NCBI RefSeq assembly: GCF_009938205.1
Contig: NZ_AP019654.1
Span: 2,880,540 to 2,944,539, forward strand
DNA from: Vibrio panuliri
Lineage (GTDB): Bacteria; Pseudomonadota; Gammaproteobacteria; Enterobacterales; Vibrionaceae
DNA length: 64,000 bases
Reading direction: 5' to 3'
Each line of letters begins with the position of its first letter. Positions within the stretch are counted from its first letter, which is position 1. Below the pieces are notes generated by a model. That model ran no database searches, was not told where the DNA came from, and saw only the letters and a list, made by a program, of their open reading frames with translations. Positions 39,325-49,042 of the stretch are shown one piece after another. The position numbers and the translations under genes were made by a program.

Positions 39325-40401
39325 TTACTCTGAATATTCCATTTCAACGCGAGGAGTGAGCTTAGTCACCAATTCGTAAGCGATGGTACCAATATGTGCC
39401 GCCACCTCTTCAGCCGCGAGCTCTTTACCCCATAAAATCGCTTCATCACCGACTTTATCAGTTGCTTGCGGTCCTAGATCGACCGTTAACATATCCATAG
39501 AAACGCGCCCTGCAGTCGGCACTTTACGACCATTAACATAAACAGGTGTGCCGTTAGGGGCGGTACGCGGATAACCATCCCCGTAACCTATCGCAATCAC
39601 ACCCACTTTCGTATCGCGCTCACTGGTCCAAATTCCGCCATAGCCAATGCTTTCGCCTTGCTTCACATCACGCACTGCGATGAGATGGGATTTAAGGGTC
39701 ATTACTGGCTTAAAGCCCAGCTCTTCCGCTGACTTATCAGCAAATGGCGACACGCCATACATAATAATGCCTGGTCTTACCCAATCTAAGTGACTCTCAG
39801 GCCACGCAAGCACTCCCGCAGAGGCGGCTAGCGAGCGCTCACCACTGCAACCATCAGTCAGAGAGCGGAACAGCTCAATCTGTTGGACGGTGGCTGGTTT
39901 ATCAAGTTCATCAGCACAGGCAAAATGGCTGATATAACGGAGTGGCTGCGCCACATTGTCACACGCTTTTAGACGAGTAATAAATTCTTCTAGCTGTTCA
40001 GGGCGAACCCCCAAACGATGCATACCACTGTCGACTTTAAGCCACACTTTCACTGGCGTTTCAAGAATGGCATTTTCAAGCGCTTCAAGCTGCTCAATGC
40101 AGTGCACCACAGTCTGAATATTGTTGGTAACCAAAACGGGTAAGTCGCCCGGTGAATAGAAACCTTCTAACAATAGGATCGGTTTCACGATACCTACCGC
40201 GCGCAATTGCAGCGCTTCTTCAATTCGCGCTACCCCATAGGCATCCGCCACATTGGCGTTTTTAGCGATCTGGTTTAAACCATGCCCATAGCCATTGGCT
40301 TTAACCACAGCCATCATTTTACTGTTGGGCGCTTGCTGTTTAAGCAACTGTAAATTGTGCTTAAGAGCCGCGAGGTCGATCTGAGCGGTTGCCGCCTTCA
40401 T
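39325..40401 (-). CDS. alr: Alanine racemase
   Basis: PLP enzyme that makes D-alanine for peptidoglycan. 358 aa from [17 protein letters not shown]. The PLP lysine is in [13 protein letters not shown] (near residue 34); [10 protein letters not shown] and the C-terminal GYGDGYPR and [13 protein letters not shown] are typical. The ATG at 40401 aligns with E. coli Alr; an ATG three codons earlier is also possible. It lies 13 bp past the dnaB stop, the usual dnaB-alr operon. Confidence 0.97.
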   Translation of the reverse strand: MKAATAQIDLAALKHNLQLLKQQAPNSKMMAVVKANGYGHGLNQIAKNANVADAYGVARIEEALQLRAVGIVKPILLLEGFYSPGDLPVLVTNNIQTVVHCIEQLEALENAILETPVKVWLKVDSGMHRLGVRPEQLEEFITRLKACDNVAQPLRYISHFACADELDKPATVQQIELFRSLTDGCSGERSLAASAGVLAWPESHLDWVRPGIIMYGVSPFADKSAEELGFKPVMTLKSHLIAVRDVKQGESIGYGGIWTSERDTKVGVIAIGYGDGYPRTAPNGTPVYVNGRKVPTAGRVSMDMLTVDLGPQATDKVGDEAILWGKELAAEEVAAHIGTIAYELVTKLTPRVEMEYSE

Positions 40402-40414
40402 ATAACTCATACTA

Positions 40415-41827
40415 TTACTCGTCATCCATATCAAAGGCAGGGCCAGCGTAGTTATCAAAACGCGAATATTGCCCTTGGAAAGTCAATCGAACCGAACCGA
40501 TCGGACCGTTACGTTGCTTACCAAGAATGATTTCTGCCGTCCCCTTCATTGAGCTATCTGGGTTGTAGACCTCATCGCGGTAAATAAACATGATCAAGTC
40601 AGCATCCTGCTCGATAGAGCCTGATTCACGCAAGTCTGAGTTAACTGGGCGTTTGTCTGCACGTTGCTCTAGGGAACGGTTTAACTGAGATAGCGCCACA
40701 ACAGGCACATTTAGCTCTTTTGCTAATGCTTTTAATGAGCGAGAGATTTCCGCGATTTCCAAAGTACGGTTGTCCGATAACGCCGGTACACGCATTAACT
40801 GAAGGTAGTCGACCATGATCAGCGACAAACCGCCATGTTCACGAGCGATACGACGTGCACGGGAACGAACTTCGGTCGGCGTGAGACCCGAACTGTCATC
40901 AATGTACATGTTCTTCTTCTCCATGAGGATTCCCATGGTAGAAGAAATACGCGCCCAATCCTCATCATCTAATTGACCTGTACGAATCTTAGTTTGGTCA
41001 ACACGAGAGAGTGAGGCGAGCATACGCATCATAATTTGTTCGGCTGGCATCTCTAGCGAGAAAATCAGCACTGGCTTCTCTTGCACCATCGCCGCATTTT
41101 CACACAGGTTCATCGCAAAGGTTGTCTTACCCATCGATGGACGTGCCGCGACAATAACCAAGTCTGAACCTTGTAAGCCTGCCGTCTTTTTGTTGAGATC
41201 GGTAAAGCCAGTGTCTACCCCTGTGACACCATCTTGAGGCGACTTGTAAAGTAGCTCGATACGCTCGAGTGTCTTTTCAAGAATGTTGTCGACGTTCTGC
41301 GGACCATCACTCTCTTTGGTACGTGACTCGGCAATCGCAAACACTTTGCTTTCAGCTAAGTCGACTAAATCTTCCGATGAGCGACCTTGCGGATCATAAC
41401 CGGCATCGGCGATATCGTTCGCTACGCCAATCAACTCACGAACCACGGCACGCTCTGCGACAATATCCGCATAAGCATTAATGTTGGCAGCACTTGGGGT
41501 ATTTTTAACTAGGTCAGCAAGATAAGCAAAACCACCCACATCATCGAGCTGCTCATGCAACTCTAGGTGTTCAGAAAGGGTGATCAAATCCAGCGGCTTA
41601 CTGTCTTCTAAAATTCGCTGCACCGCTTCAAATATGATTCGATGCGGGCGACTATAAAAATCGCGCGCGACGACACGCTCAGCCACCGTATCCCAACGCT
41701 CGTTATCCAGCAATAAACCACCAATGACTGACTGCTCAGCTTCCAAAGAATGAGGTGGAACTTTAATTGCATCAACTTGTGCATCTGGTTTGTTGCGTTT
41801 GCGATTATCGGGTCTGGTATCTGCCAT
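40415..41827 (-). CDS. dnaB: Replicative DNA helicase DnaB
   Basis: Hexameric 5'-3' helicase at the replication fork. 470 aa from [16 protein letters not shown]-terminal domain [20 protein letters not shown], then RecA-like domain with Walker [32 protein letters not shown] and [11 protein letters not shown]. No intein. The ATG at 41827 is preferred to the TTG four codons upstream. First gene of dnaB-alr-Omp85; the DUF481 gene is divergent. Confidence 0.98.
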   Translation of the reverse strand: MADTRPDNRKRNKPDAQVDAIKVPPHSLEAEQSVIGGLLLDNERWDTVAERVVARDFYSRPHRIIFEAVQRILEDSKPLDLITLSEHLELHEQLDDVGGFAYLADLVKNTPSAANINAYADIVAERAVVRELIGVANDIADAGYDPQGRSSEDLVDLAESKVFAIAESRTKESDGPQNVDNILEKTLERIELLYKSPQDGVTGVDTGFTDLNKKTAGLQGSDLVIVAARPSMGKTTFAMNLCENAAMVQEKPVLIFSLEMPAEQIMMRMLASLSRVDQTKIRTGQLDDEDWARISSTMGILMEKKNMYIDDSSGLTPTEVRSRARRIAREHGGLSLIMVDYLQLMRVPALSDNRTLEIAEISRSLKALAKELNVPVVALSQLNRSLEQRADKRPVNSDLRESGSIEQDADLIMFIYRDEVYNPDSSMKGTAEIILGKQRNGPIGSVRLTFQGQYSRFDNYAGPAFDMDDE

Positions 41828-42017
41828 GGTTCTGCTCAACTACTTGCTATGACCGATTATTATAACGAGATTCGAACGCTTGTCTTCCATTGGCTCAAAG
41901 ATTGTCGCTTTGTGGTAATAATTAACCTCTACTTGACCAAGAAGAAATGCGATACAGTTACCATTTCGTGCTATTTTGTAGGCGCAGTGTTTTTGTTTAT
42001 TACTGATGAGGATCTTT

Positions 42018-42779
42018 GTGACAAAAGTTTGGTTGGCCTGTATGGGTTTATTGAGTGCGACATTGGCGCACGCTCATGAAACGGACACCGCTAGTGACAT
42101 TGACGTCCCATCGCCGTGGAAAAGTGAAGTTGAGTTTGGCTATCAAGCTCACTCTGGCAACTCCGACTCTGAATCGCTCAACTCACGACTCGACGCAGAA
42201 TATGTTCGAGGGCGTCACCGTACCAGCGCGGAGTGGAAGTTTTACTTACTTTATAAGGATGGCGAGGAAGACAAACGCCAATCGACTTACAGTGCGCAAA
42301 CGGACTATAAGTTAAGCCCTAAAACCTATCTTTACGGCAGTTTTAAAGGCGTCGATTCACGATATAGCGCCTACTACAAGGACTATACGCTCTCTAGTGG
42401 TTTAGGTTATCAATTTGCCAATACCGAAGACTTTGTATTGGAAGTGGAAATGGGACCGGGCTTTCGTTATCAAGAGCCTAACTTAGATGAAATTGATGAC
42501 GACGATATTATTTTCCCTGATATCGTTGAAGAGGCCATCTTTCGTGGCAACATAAGCTCCCGCTGGCAAGCGCTGGATAATTTATCACTGGCAGCGACCA
42601 TGACGCTAGTATCAGGTAGTAGCAACACGCGTATCGATACCGATGCGAGTGTAACCAATGCGATTACTGAAGACATTGCGCTTAAGCTGGCATACTCCCG
42701 CCAATATCACGATCAGGTTCCAGAAGGACTACAGAACTCCGACAGTATCTTCTCTGTTAATCTTCTCTTCGTTTTTTAA
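42018..42779 (+). CDS. DUF481 outer-membrane protein (YdiY-like)
   Basis: 253 aa from GTG at 42018. Signal peptide TKVWLACMGLLSATLAHA, then ESEVEFGYQAHSGNSDS-like strands, regular alternating beta sequence (TSAEWKFYLLYKDGEED, YGSFKGVDSRYSAYYKDYTL) and a terminal IFSVNLLFVF, a typical barrel end. DUF481 proteins include the salt-induced YdiY; role uncertain. I chose GTG because TGAGGA lies 7 nt upstream of it, while the ATG at 42006 has no ribosome site. Divergent from dnaB. Confidence 0.85.
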   Translation: MTKVWLACMGLLSATLAHAHETDTASDIDVPSPWKSEVEFGYQAHSGNSDSESLNSRLDAEYVRGRHRTSAEWKFYLLYKDGEEDKRQSTYSAQTDYKLSPKTYLYGSFKGVDSRYSAYYKDYTLSSGLGYQFANTEDFVLEVEMGPGFRYQEPNLDEIDDDDIIFPDIVEEAIFRGNISSRWQALDNLSLAATMTLVSGSSNTRIDTDASVTNAITEDIALKLAYSRQYHDQVPEGLQNSDSIFSVNLLFVF

Positions 42780-42802
42780 GTGATAATCCATCCTAGAGAT
42801 AT

Positions 42803-42835
42803 AAAAAAAGCACCTCAAAGAGGTGCTTTTAAAAT
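42803..42835. terminator. Bidirectional terminator, DUF481 gene / rplI
   Basis: AAAAGCACCT-CAAAG-AGGTGCTTTT with A- and T-rich flanks, between convergent stops. Confidence 0.93.
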
Positions 42836-42852
42836 ACGTCTTGATACTGATA

Positions 42853-43305
42853 TTAGTCAGCAGCAACAACTTGTAGGTTAACTGTCGCGAAAACTTCAGA
42901 GTGAAGTTGAACGCTGATTTCGAACTCACCAGTTGTACGTAGAGCGCCTTCAGGAAGACGAACTTCGCTCTTAGCAACTTCAACGCCAGCAGCAGTAACT
43001 GCGTCAGCGATGTCACGAGTACCGATAGAACCGAATAGTTTACCTTCGTCACCAGCTTTAGATGCGATAACAACAGCTTCTAGTGCGTTAACTTTCTCTG
43101 CACGTGCTTCAGCAGCAGCTAGTTGCTCAGCAACTTTAGCTTCTAGTTCAGCGCGGCGAGTTTCGAACATTTCAACGTTAGCTTTAGTAGCCATAACCGC
43201 TTTACCTTGAGGGATAAGGAAGTTACGAGCGTAGCCAGATTTAACGTTTACTGTGTCGCCAAGACCACCTAGGTTACCGATTTTATCAAGTAGAATAACT
43301 TGCAT
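42853..43305 (-). CDS. rplI: 50S ribosomal protein L9
   Basis: 150 aa, the two-domain length of L9. [32 protein letters not shown]-type N-terminus (short: [20 protein letters not shown]) binds 23S rRNA; a long connecting helix leads to the C-terminal domain. Last gene of rpsF-priB-rpsR-rplI. Confidence 0.99.
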   Translation of the reverse strand: MQVILLDKIGNLGGLGDTVNVKSGYARNFLIPQGKAVMATKANVEMFETRRAELEAKVAEQLAAAEARAEKVNALEAVVIASKAGDEGKLFGSIGTRDIADAVTAAGVEVAKSEVRLPEGALRTTGEFEISVQLHSEVFATVNLQVVAAD

Positions 43306-43337
43306 TGTTTAATCCTCTTTCTTAATAAACCGACCGA

Positions 43338-43568
<231 letters not shown>

Positions 43569-43581
43569 CTATCTCCTGATC

Positions 43582-43884
43582 TTAAATTTGAGTAATGTTG
43601 TCGGCATGCAACACTAATTTACCTACGCCATTTCGGCCGGTTTGGTAAGTGACAAAGCCGCCTACCTTAATGTTACTGCCTTGTACTAAGTTGTGAGTTA
43701 ACGCTGTTGACCTTGCCCCACTGACGACGACTGGCATACGACAATAAACTTGGCGTGGTAAGTCGGCTTCAATTACCGTGGAACGGTGCTCTAACCAAAA
43801 ACGGCAGTGCTCAATTCCACTTGGGCTTTTTGAACGAATCGGAGGCTTAGCAACAGTGCCGCTTAGCTCCATTCGATTGGTCAT
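43582..43884 (-). CDS. priB: Primosomal replication protein N (PriB)
   Basis: 100 aa single-OB-fold ssDNA-binding protein that helps PriA restart stalled forks, leading to loading of DnaB (encoded 1.8 kb away). [20 protein letters not shown] at the start and [12 protein letters not shown] in the middle are typical. It starts 8 bp past the rpsF stop, the conserved position inside this ribosomal operon. Confidence 0.97.
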   Translation of the reverse strand: MTNRMELSGTVAKPPIRSKSPSGIEHCRFWLEHRSTVIEADLPRQVYCRMPVVVSGARSTALTHNLVQGSNIKVGGFVTYQTGRNGVGKLVLHADNITQI

Positions 43885-43892
43885 ACAATCAA

Positions 43893-44261
43893 TTACTCAG
43901 CAGCAGATTCAGCACGCTCTTCACGCTTTGCAGAACGTTCTTCTTTCTGCTTAAGCATGATTGATGGCTCAGTGATTGCCGCTTTAGTACGCATGATCAT
44001 GTTACGTAGAACTGCATCGTTGTAACGGAAAGCAGTTTCTAGCTCATCGATTACAGCTTGGTCAGCTTCAACGTTCATTAGAACGTAGTGAGCTTTGTGA
44101 AGCTTGTTGATTGGGTACGCTAGTTGACGACGGCCCCAGTCTTCTAGACGGTGGATAGTACCGCCAGCTTCAGTGATTGAACCAGTGTAACGCTCGATCA
44201 TGCCAGCAACTTGCTCGCTTTGATCTGGGTGCACCATGAATACGATTTCGTAATGACGCAT
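43893..44261 (-). CDS. rpsF: 30S ribosomal protein S6
   Basis: 122 aa. [18 protein letters not shown] at the start and [16 protein letters not shown] in the middle are diagnostic; the C-terminal tail is rich in Lys/Glu ([17 protein letters not shown]). AAGGAG lies 8 nt upstream. Preceded by a leader of about 90 nt with two exclusive hairpins, a candidate S6:S18 autoregulatory site. Confidence 0.99.
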   Translation of the reverse strand: MRHYEIVFMVHPDQSEQVAGMIERYTGSITEAGGTIHRLEDWGRRQLAYPINKLHKAHYVLMNVEADQAVIDELETAFRYNDAVLRNMIMRTKAAITEPSIMLKQKEERSAKREERAESAAE

Positions 44262-44285
44262 GTGTTGCTCCTTACGGATTATTCA

Positions 44286-44344
44286 GCTTCCACAAATGGC
44301 TCGGTCATCCAGAGGAAGCAAGGAACGAAAGATAATTGACCGAG
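44286..44344 (-). promoter_or_regulatory. rpsF leader with two mutually exclusive hairpins (S6:S18 leader candidate)
   Basis: On the minus-strand RNA, hairpin A pairs GCTTCC with GGAAGC (44314-44319 with 44286-44291); its 22-nt loop displays GACCGAGCC, including the CCG of known S6:S18-binding leaders. Hairpin B pairs CTCGGTCA with TGACCGAG (44337-44344 with 44300-44307) and buries the same CCG in an 8-bp stem. Both lie between the promoter and the rpsF ribosome site, so only one can form at a time. Confidence 0.6.
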
Positions 44345-44359
44345 AATTTAAGAGCACGA

Positions 44360-44388
44360 ATTCTACATAAAGCAGAAAATTTAAGCAA
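44360..44388 (-). promoter_or_regulatory. rpsF operon promoter
   Basis: TTGCTT (44383-44388), a 17-bp spacer and TAGAAT (44360-44365), pointing at rpsF. Predicted start near 44353 gives a leader of about 90 nt. Confidence 0.7.
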
Positions 44389-44537
44389 GATAAAAGATAC
44401 GTCTAGAAGCGTTGACAAACTAAGTGAGAAATACGCTTTATCTCGAAAAGCCTCATCGCCTTGGAAAAGCTCAGTTCCTAGTCAAGCCAACCTGTAATGA
44501 AACACGAACAAACACAAAACATCACCAGCTCACCGGT

Positions 44538-44566
44538 TTGAACTCATATTTAATGTTGTATATGAT
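44538..44566 (+). promoter_or_regulatory. eptA promoter candidate
   Basis: TTGAAC (44538-44543), 17-bp spacer, TATGAT (44561-44566). The start codon follows about 50 bp downstream. The rest of the 360-bp rpsF-eptA gap (44389-44537) shows nothing I can name. Confidence 0.6.
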
Positions 44567-44621
44567 ACATAAAAATCAAACATGAAACCCATTAAATCAT
44601 TTTTAACGATAAAGCATTGTA

Positions 44622-46253
44622 ATGAAAATTCGATTAAACAGTATTACCTATACCATGTTGGTTGCCGCATTCTTTGCGTCGATGCAAAACATCGCTTTTT
44701 GGGAAAGGCTTGCAGCTATATTTCACACCATGCCGAATGCCTCATTTGGCTTTAAACTCTCTTTACCATTTATGATGTTCGCCATCATGAATGTACTGTT
44801 TACGTTGCTTATCTGGCCATTGATCCATCGCATCGTAGTGCCTTTTCTGATTGTCGCTTCTGCCGGAGCGACTTATGCTATGACGCAATATGGTGTGGTG
44901 TTTAACTATGGAATGATCGTCAGCGTTATTGAAACCGATATTGGCGAAGCAACCAGCTACCTTTCATGGTCAGTCTGTTTTTGGTTCTTTGCGCTTGCTG
45001 TCGTGCCGTTACTACTCGTCAGTCAGAGTAAGATTCGCTTCTACTCACTCGGTAGAGAGCTGCTGCTCAAAACGGTGAACATTATAGCTTCGTTGCTTAT
45101 CGTCACCTGTGTTGCATCACTTTACTTTAAAGACTATGCCTCTTTGTTTCGCAATCACAAAGAACTGGCCTCAGCAATAAACCCAACCAACTACATCACC
45201 GCGACCGTGAGAGTTGCTAACAATCGGCTATATGAAGCCAATCAACCATTTTTGCAGATTGGTCTTGATGCTCAAAATAGTAATCTCACAAACTCGCGAA
45301 AGAACTTGATGGTGCTGGTTATCGGCGAGACAGCACGGGCTGAAAACTCGGCATTTAATGGTTATGAGAAAGAGACCAATGCTTTTCTTGCCAAGCAAGA
45401 TGGCGTCATCAACTACCCGAATGTCACTTCGTGTGGAACTTGTACTGCCGTATCGGTGCCTTGCATGTTCTCGAACATGAGCAAAGCAAACTACAGTGCT
45501 TCCCAAGCGCGCAATCAAGAAGGGCTGTTGGATATATTGCAACATGCTGGCGTCAACGTACTGTGGAAAAACAATAACAGTGGGTGTAAAGGTGCTTGCG
45601 ATCGGGTGACCTATATTGATGCTCGCGATACCAATAACAAACGTTACTGCCAATGGGGAAGCTGCTATGATGGTATCCTGCTAGAAGGATTAGAACAGCA
45701 TATATCCTCACTAAAAGAGGACGCCGTCATTGTCTTGCACTTGCTTGGCAGCCATGGACCGACTTACTATAAGCGATACCCTGAAGAGTTTAAGCGTTTT
45801 ACCCCCACGTGTGACACGGCTGACATTCAAAACTGCAGCCGAGAAGCATTGATGAACACCTATGATAATTCGCTGCTCTATACCGATTACTTACTCAGCG
45901 AAGTGATTGATATCCTTCAACAACATGAGAACAACTTTAATACCAGTATGCTGTATGTTTCTGACCACGGTGAATCACTCGGTGAAAATGGCGTGTATCT
46001 TCACGGACTTCCCGCAGCTATCGCACCAGAGAGCCAAACCCATGTACCCATGGTGACTTGGCTATCCAAACATACATTGGTAAAGCATGGGCTAGAGCAA
46101 CGCTGTTTAAAGCAAGCGGCGCAACAGCCAATTTCTCATGATAACTTTTTCCATTCCGTGCTGGGTTTGATGGATATTACGACCTCAGAGTACCAACCTG
46201 AACTTGATATCTTTTCAAGCTGCACAACCCAACAACATAAGGCAACACAATGA
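44622..46253 (+). CDS. eptA: Phosphoethanolamine transferase, EptA type
   Basis: Inner-membrane enzyme that moves phosphoethanolamine from phosphatidylethanolamine to lipid A, lowering surface charge and raising resistance to cationic peptides such as polymyxin. 543 aa: about five membrane helices in the first 170 residues, then a periplasmic sulfatase-fold domain. VIGETARAENSAFNGY, TSCGTCTAVSVPCMFS (with the Thr nucleophile), HLLGSHGPTYYKRYP and SDHGESLGENGVYLHGLP cover the zinc and catalytic sites. Several cysteines suggest disulfides. It overlaps dgkA by 4 bp. The target lipid could be something other than lipid A; that is inferred from the family. Confidence 0.93.
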   Translation: MKIRLNSITYTMLVAAFFASMQNIAFWERLAAIFHTMPNASFGFKLSLPFMMFAIMNVLFTLLIWPLIHRIVVPFLIVASAGATYAMTQYGVVFNYGMIVSVIETDIGEATSYLSWSVCFWFFALAVVPLLLVSQSKIRFYSLGRELLLKTVNIIASLLIVTCVASLYFKDYASLFRNHKELASAINPTNYITATVRVANNRLYEANQPFLQIGLDAQNSNLTNSRKNLMVLVIGETARAENSAFNGYEKETNAFLAKQDGVINYPNVTSCGTCTAVSVPCMFSNMSKANYSASQARNQEGLLDILQHAGVNVLWKNNNSGCKGACDRVTYIDARDTNNKRYCQWGSCYDGILLEGLEQHISSLKEDAVIVLHLLGSHGPTYYKRYPEEFKRFTPTCDTADIQNCSREALMNTYDNSLLYTDYLLSEVIDILQQHENNFNTSMLYVSDHGESLGENGVYLHGLPAAIAPESQTHVPMVTWLSKHTLVKHGLEQRCLKQAAQQPISHDNFFHSVLGLMDITTSEYQPELDIFSSCTTQQHKATQ

Positions 46254-46609
46254 AACCAGGTGCAACCGGCATCAAAAGAATCATCGATGCGACCCAATAT
46301 TCAATGCAGGGATTAAAAGCAGCATGGGTTAACGAGGCTGCTTTTCGCCAAGAGAGTGTCTTATTGCTCGTGATGACAGCCATTACTTTCTTCTTGCCCG
46401 TCACACCTGTTGAACAAGCCGTGATGATTGCAACGCTGTTTGTCGTCATCATTACAGAGCTGGTCAACTCTGCCATTGAGGCGGTGGTTGATAGAATTGG
46501 TCCAGAGCGCCACGAGCTAAGTGGTCGAGCAAAAGACATTGGCTCGGCAGCCGTATTTGCTTCCCTTTGCTTGGTTGTCATCACTTGGGGAGTGATTTTG
46601 TTTCGCTAA
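46250..46609 (+). CDS. dgkA: Diacylglycerol kinase
   Basis: 119 aa, three membrane helices. Phosphorylates diacylglycerol to phosphatidic acid, returning it to phospholipid synthesis. ELVNSAIEAVVDRIGPERHE is the active-site signature and RAKDIGSAAVFASL follows. Its ATG overlaps the eptA stop (ATGA). The pairing makes biochemical sense because the phosphoethanolamine transfer leaves diacylglycerol behind. Ends at a terminator shared with the bfr 3' end. Confidence 0.96.
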   Translation: MKPGATGIKRIIDATQYSMQGLKAAWVNEAAFRQESVLLLVMTAITFFLPVTPVEQAVMIATLFVVIITELVNSAIEAVVDRIGPERHELSGRAKDIGSAAVFASLCLVVITWGVILFR

Positions 46610-46614
46610 TGGTA

Positions 46615-46641
46615 GCGTCCCTCGTTTCGGGACGCCCTTTT
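46615..46641 (+). terminator. Terminator after dgkA
   Basis: GCGTCCC-TCGTTTC-GGGACGC followed by CCTTTTA; overlaps the bfr stop on the other strand. Confidence 0.75.
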
Positions 46642-47122
46642 ACTCTTCATCGTCGTCAACAAACTGCGCCTGAAGATAGTTTTGAATACCGGTCATTTCA
46701 ATCAAGCCTAACTGGGTTTCCAGCCAATCGACATGCTCTTCTTCATCTTCAAGAATATCTTGGAATAGATCGCGCGAAACGTAGTCATGAACATCTTCAG
46801 CGTAAGCAATCGCAGCCTTAAGATCGGGTATCGCCATCATCTCGAGTTTAAGGTCACACTCAAGCATTTCTTTGGTGTCTTCACCAATCATCAACTTACC
46901 GAGATCTTGTAGGTTCGGAAGTCCTTCCAAAAACAGGATTCGCTCAATCAAATGATCGGCATGATTCATTTCATCGATCGACTCATGATATTCCTTGTCT
47001 GCAAGGTGCTTTAAGCCCCAATCTTTGTACATGCGGGCATGAAGAAAATATTGATTAATCGCAACCAGCTCGTTACCGAGAATTTTATTGAGATGCTGGA
47101 TAATGATGGGATCGCCTTTCAT
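46640..47122 (-). CDS. bfr: Bacterioferritin
   Basis: Iron-storage 24-mer with a ferroxidase centre and heme at subunit interfaces. 160 aa. [42 protein letters not shown] (Met near position 52 would ligate heme) and [12 protein letters not shown] carry the ferroxidase Glu/His residues. Lies 73 bp past bfd, the usual bfd-bfr pairing. Confidence 0.97.
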   Translation of the reverse strand: MKGDPIIIQHLNKILGNELVAINQYFLHARMYKDWGLKHLADKEYHESIDEMNHADHLIERILFLEGLPNLQDLGKLMIGEDTKEMLECDLKLEMMAIPDLKAAIAYAEDVHDYVSRDLFQDILEDEEEHVDWLETQLGLIEMTGIQNYLQAQFVDDDEE

Positions 47123-47195
47123 GGAATAACCCTCCTCGTTGGTTCATTTAACTGTAGAACCAATCAACCAAGAGTCAAAAAGGCGCCCTGCTGTT

Positions 47196-47384
47196 TTAGC
47201 AGGCTTGCTTGTACAATTGCGGAGCCGTTTCGTTAATTATCTGTTTGGCTTGCTTGATGCATTTACCACATTGCGAACCGAGTGCGGTACAGCGCTTGAT
47301 GCTGCGCATATCAGCAATCCCCTCTTCGAGTACTAACTGTCTGATTTTTTTATCGGATACACCATGACAAAGGCAAACGTACAT
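47196..47384 (-). CDS. bfd: Bacterioferritin-associated ferredoxin
   Basis: 62 aa from MYVCLCHGVSDKKIRQL. [2Fe-2S] protein that donates electrons to Bfr heme to release stored iron. Four cysteines in the Bfd spacing: CLC near the N-terminus and SQCGKC later. I chose ATG at 47384, which matches the usual N-terminus. Upstream of bfr; iron regulation is likely by family but I see no convincing Fur box here. Confidence 0.95.
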   Translation of the reverse strand: MYVCLCHGVSDKKIRQLVLEEGIADMRSIKRCTALGSQCGKCIKQAKQIINETAPQLYKQAC

Positions 47385-47620
47385 TTCTATTCTCAACGAC
47401 CACTGTTTGTAGATGTAATATAAACAGGAATAGTTCTTACTACCAGTTAGATTTATAAAATTATTAATACCGATTTGTTATATCTAAAGAGACATACGTG
47501 GCAATACAGGCTTTATACGCAGCTAAACGTGAAGGACGAGAAATCTAGGTAAGAGTAAGTTTTTGTTTTGATTGGAGCGACAAAGAATCAAGATGGGATA
47601 GAACGATATAACTAAAAATG

Positions 47621-47648
47621 AAAAAGGGAAGCCTAAGCTTCCCTTTTT
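47621..47648 (-). terminator. Terminator after tuf
   Basis: AAAAAGGGAAGC-CTAA-GCTTCCCTTTTT, a perfect 12-bp stem with U-tract on the minus strand. The remaining gap 47385-47620 contains no gene I can support. Confidence 0.93.
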
Positions 47649-47705
47649 CTAGATGCGCATTCTTCTAACGAAGAAGTGTGCAAGATTTCATTTAATTCTT
47701 AAGAA

Positions 47706-48888
47706 TTAAGCGAAGATCTTAGCAACAACACCAGCACCTACTGTACGGCCGCCTTCACGGATCGCAAAACGTAGACCTTCGTCCATTGCGATTGGTGCGA
47801 TTAGCTCAACAGTCATTTGGATGTTGTCGCCTGGCATTACCATTTCTACGCCTTCTGGTAGAGAGATATCACCAGTTACGTCAGTTGTACGGAAGTAGAA
47901 CTGTGGACGGTAGCCTTTGAAGAATGGAGTGTGACGACCACCTTCATCTTTAGACAGTACGTATACTTCTGATTCGAACTTAGTGTGTGGAGTGATTGAA
48001 CCAAAGCTTAGCTAGTACTTGACCACGTTCAACTTCATCACGCTTAGTACCACGTAGAAGTGCACCAACGTTCTCACCAGCACGACCTTCGTCAAGAAGC
48101 TTACGGAACATCTCAACACCAGTACAAGTAGTAGTTGTAGTATCTTTGATACCAACGATTGCTACTTCGTCACCTACGTTTAGGATACCGCGCTCGATAC
48201 GACCAGTTACTACTGTACCACGACCTTGGATTGAGAATACGTCTTCGATAGGCATTAGGAATGGCATATCGATTGCACGCTCAGGTTCTGGGATGTAAGT
48301 GTCTAGTGCTTCAGCTAGTTCTACGATCTTAGCTTCCCACTGCTCTTCGCCGTTTAGTGCGCCTAGTGCAGAACCTTGGATAACTGGTAGGTCATCACCG
48401 AAGTCGTATTCAGATAGAAGTTCACGAACTTCCATTTCTACTAGCTCTAGAAGCTCTTCATCATCAACCATGTCACATTTGTTCATGAATACGATGATGT
48501 AAGGGATACCAACCTGACGGCCTAGTAGGATGTGCTCACGAGTTTGTGGCATTGGACCATCAGTCGCAGCAACTACAAGGATACCACCGTCCATCTGTGC
48601 AGCACCAGTGATCATGTTTTTAACATAGTCAGCGTGTCCTGGACAGTCTACGTGTGCGTAGTGACGAGTTGGAGTGTCGTACTCTACGTGTGAAGTAGAG
48701 ATTGTGATACCGCGCTCACGCTCTTCTGGAGCGTTATCGATAGATGCGAAGTCACGAGCAGCACCGCCGTAAACTTTTGCAAGAGTAGTACAGATAGCTG
48801 CAGTTAGAGTTGTTTTACCGTGGTCAACGTGGCCGATAGTACCAACGTTTACGTGCGGTTTTACACGTTCAAATTTTTCTTTAGACAC
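47706..48888 (-). pseudogene. tuf: Elongation factor Tu, frameshifted copy
   Basis: EF-Tu delivers aminoacyl-tRNA to the ribosome. The frame from 48888 reads a perfect EF-Tu ([26 protein letters not shown]) through GQVLAK, then one extra base near 48002-48006 (AAGCTTTGG where AAGCCTGG is expected) shifts it to LWFNHSTH and a stop at 47980, giving 302 aa. The other frame resumes exactly ([28 protein letters not shown], to VAKIFA, stop at 47706). Domain III would be lost. The locus is the str-operon copy (rpsL-rpsG-fusA-tuf); vibrios usually carry a second tuf. Whether this is real or a sequence error cannot be told by eye. Confidence 0.9.
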
Positions 48889-49005
48889 GTTCGTGTTCCT
48901 TCCTAGTTATGATTCGTCGTGACCAGAATTGATCATCGACGCGCCAGAATCTGCTATTTTATGCGCCAACGTCCGTCAGCGCAATATTTGGACGTATTGA
49001 TCTGC

Positions 49006-49026
49006 AAAAAAGTCTAGGACTTTTTT
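49006..49026. terminator. Weak hairpin between fusA and tuf
   Basis: AAAAAAGTC and GACTTTTTT flank a 3-nt TAG loop, 17 bp past the fusA stop. The AT-rich stem suggests partial termination at most. Confidence 0.45.
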
Positions 49027-49042
49027 TACGACCCTTCGTCAA

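Noticed and set aside
47385-47620. Fur box before bfd and a short frame near 47498 (VAIQALYAAKREGREI)
   Set aside because: AT-rich but no stretch matches the Fur consensus well; the 16-codon frame lacks a start context and known relatives.
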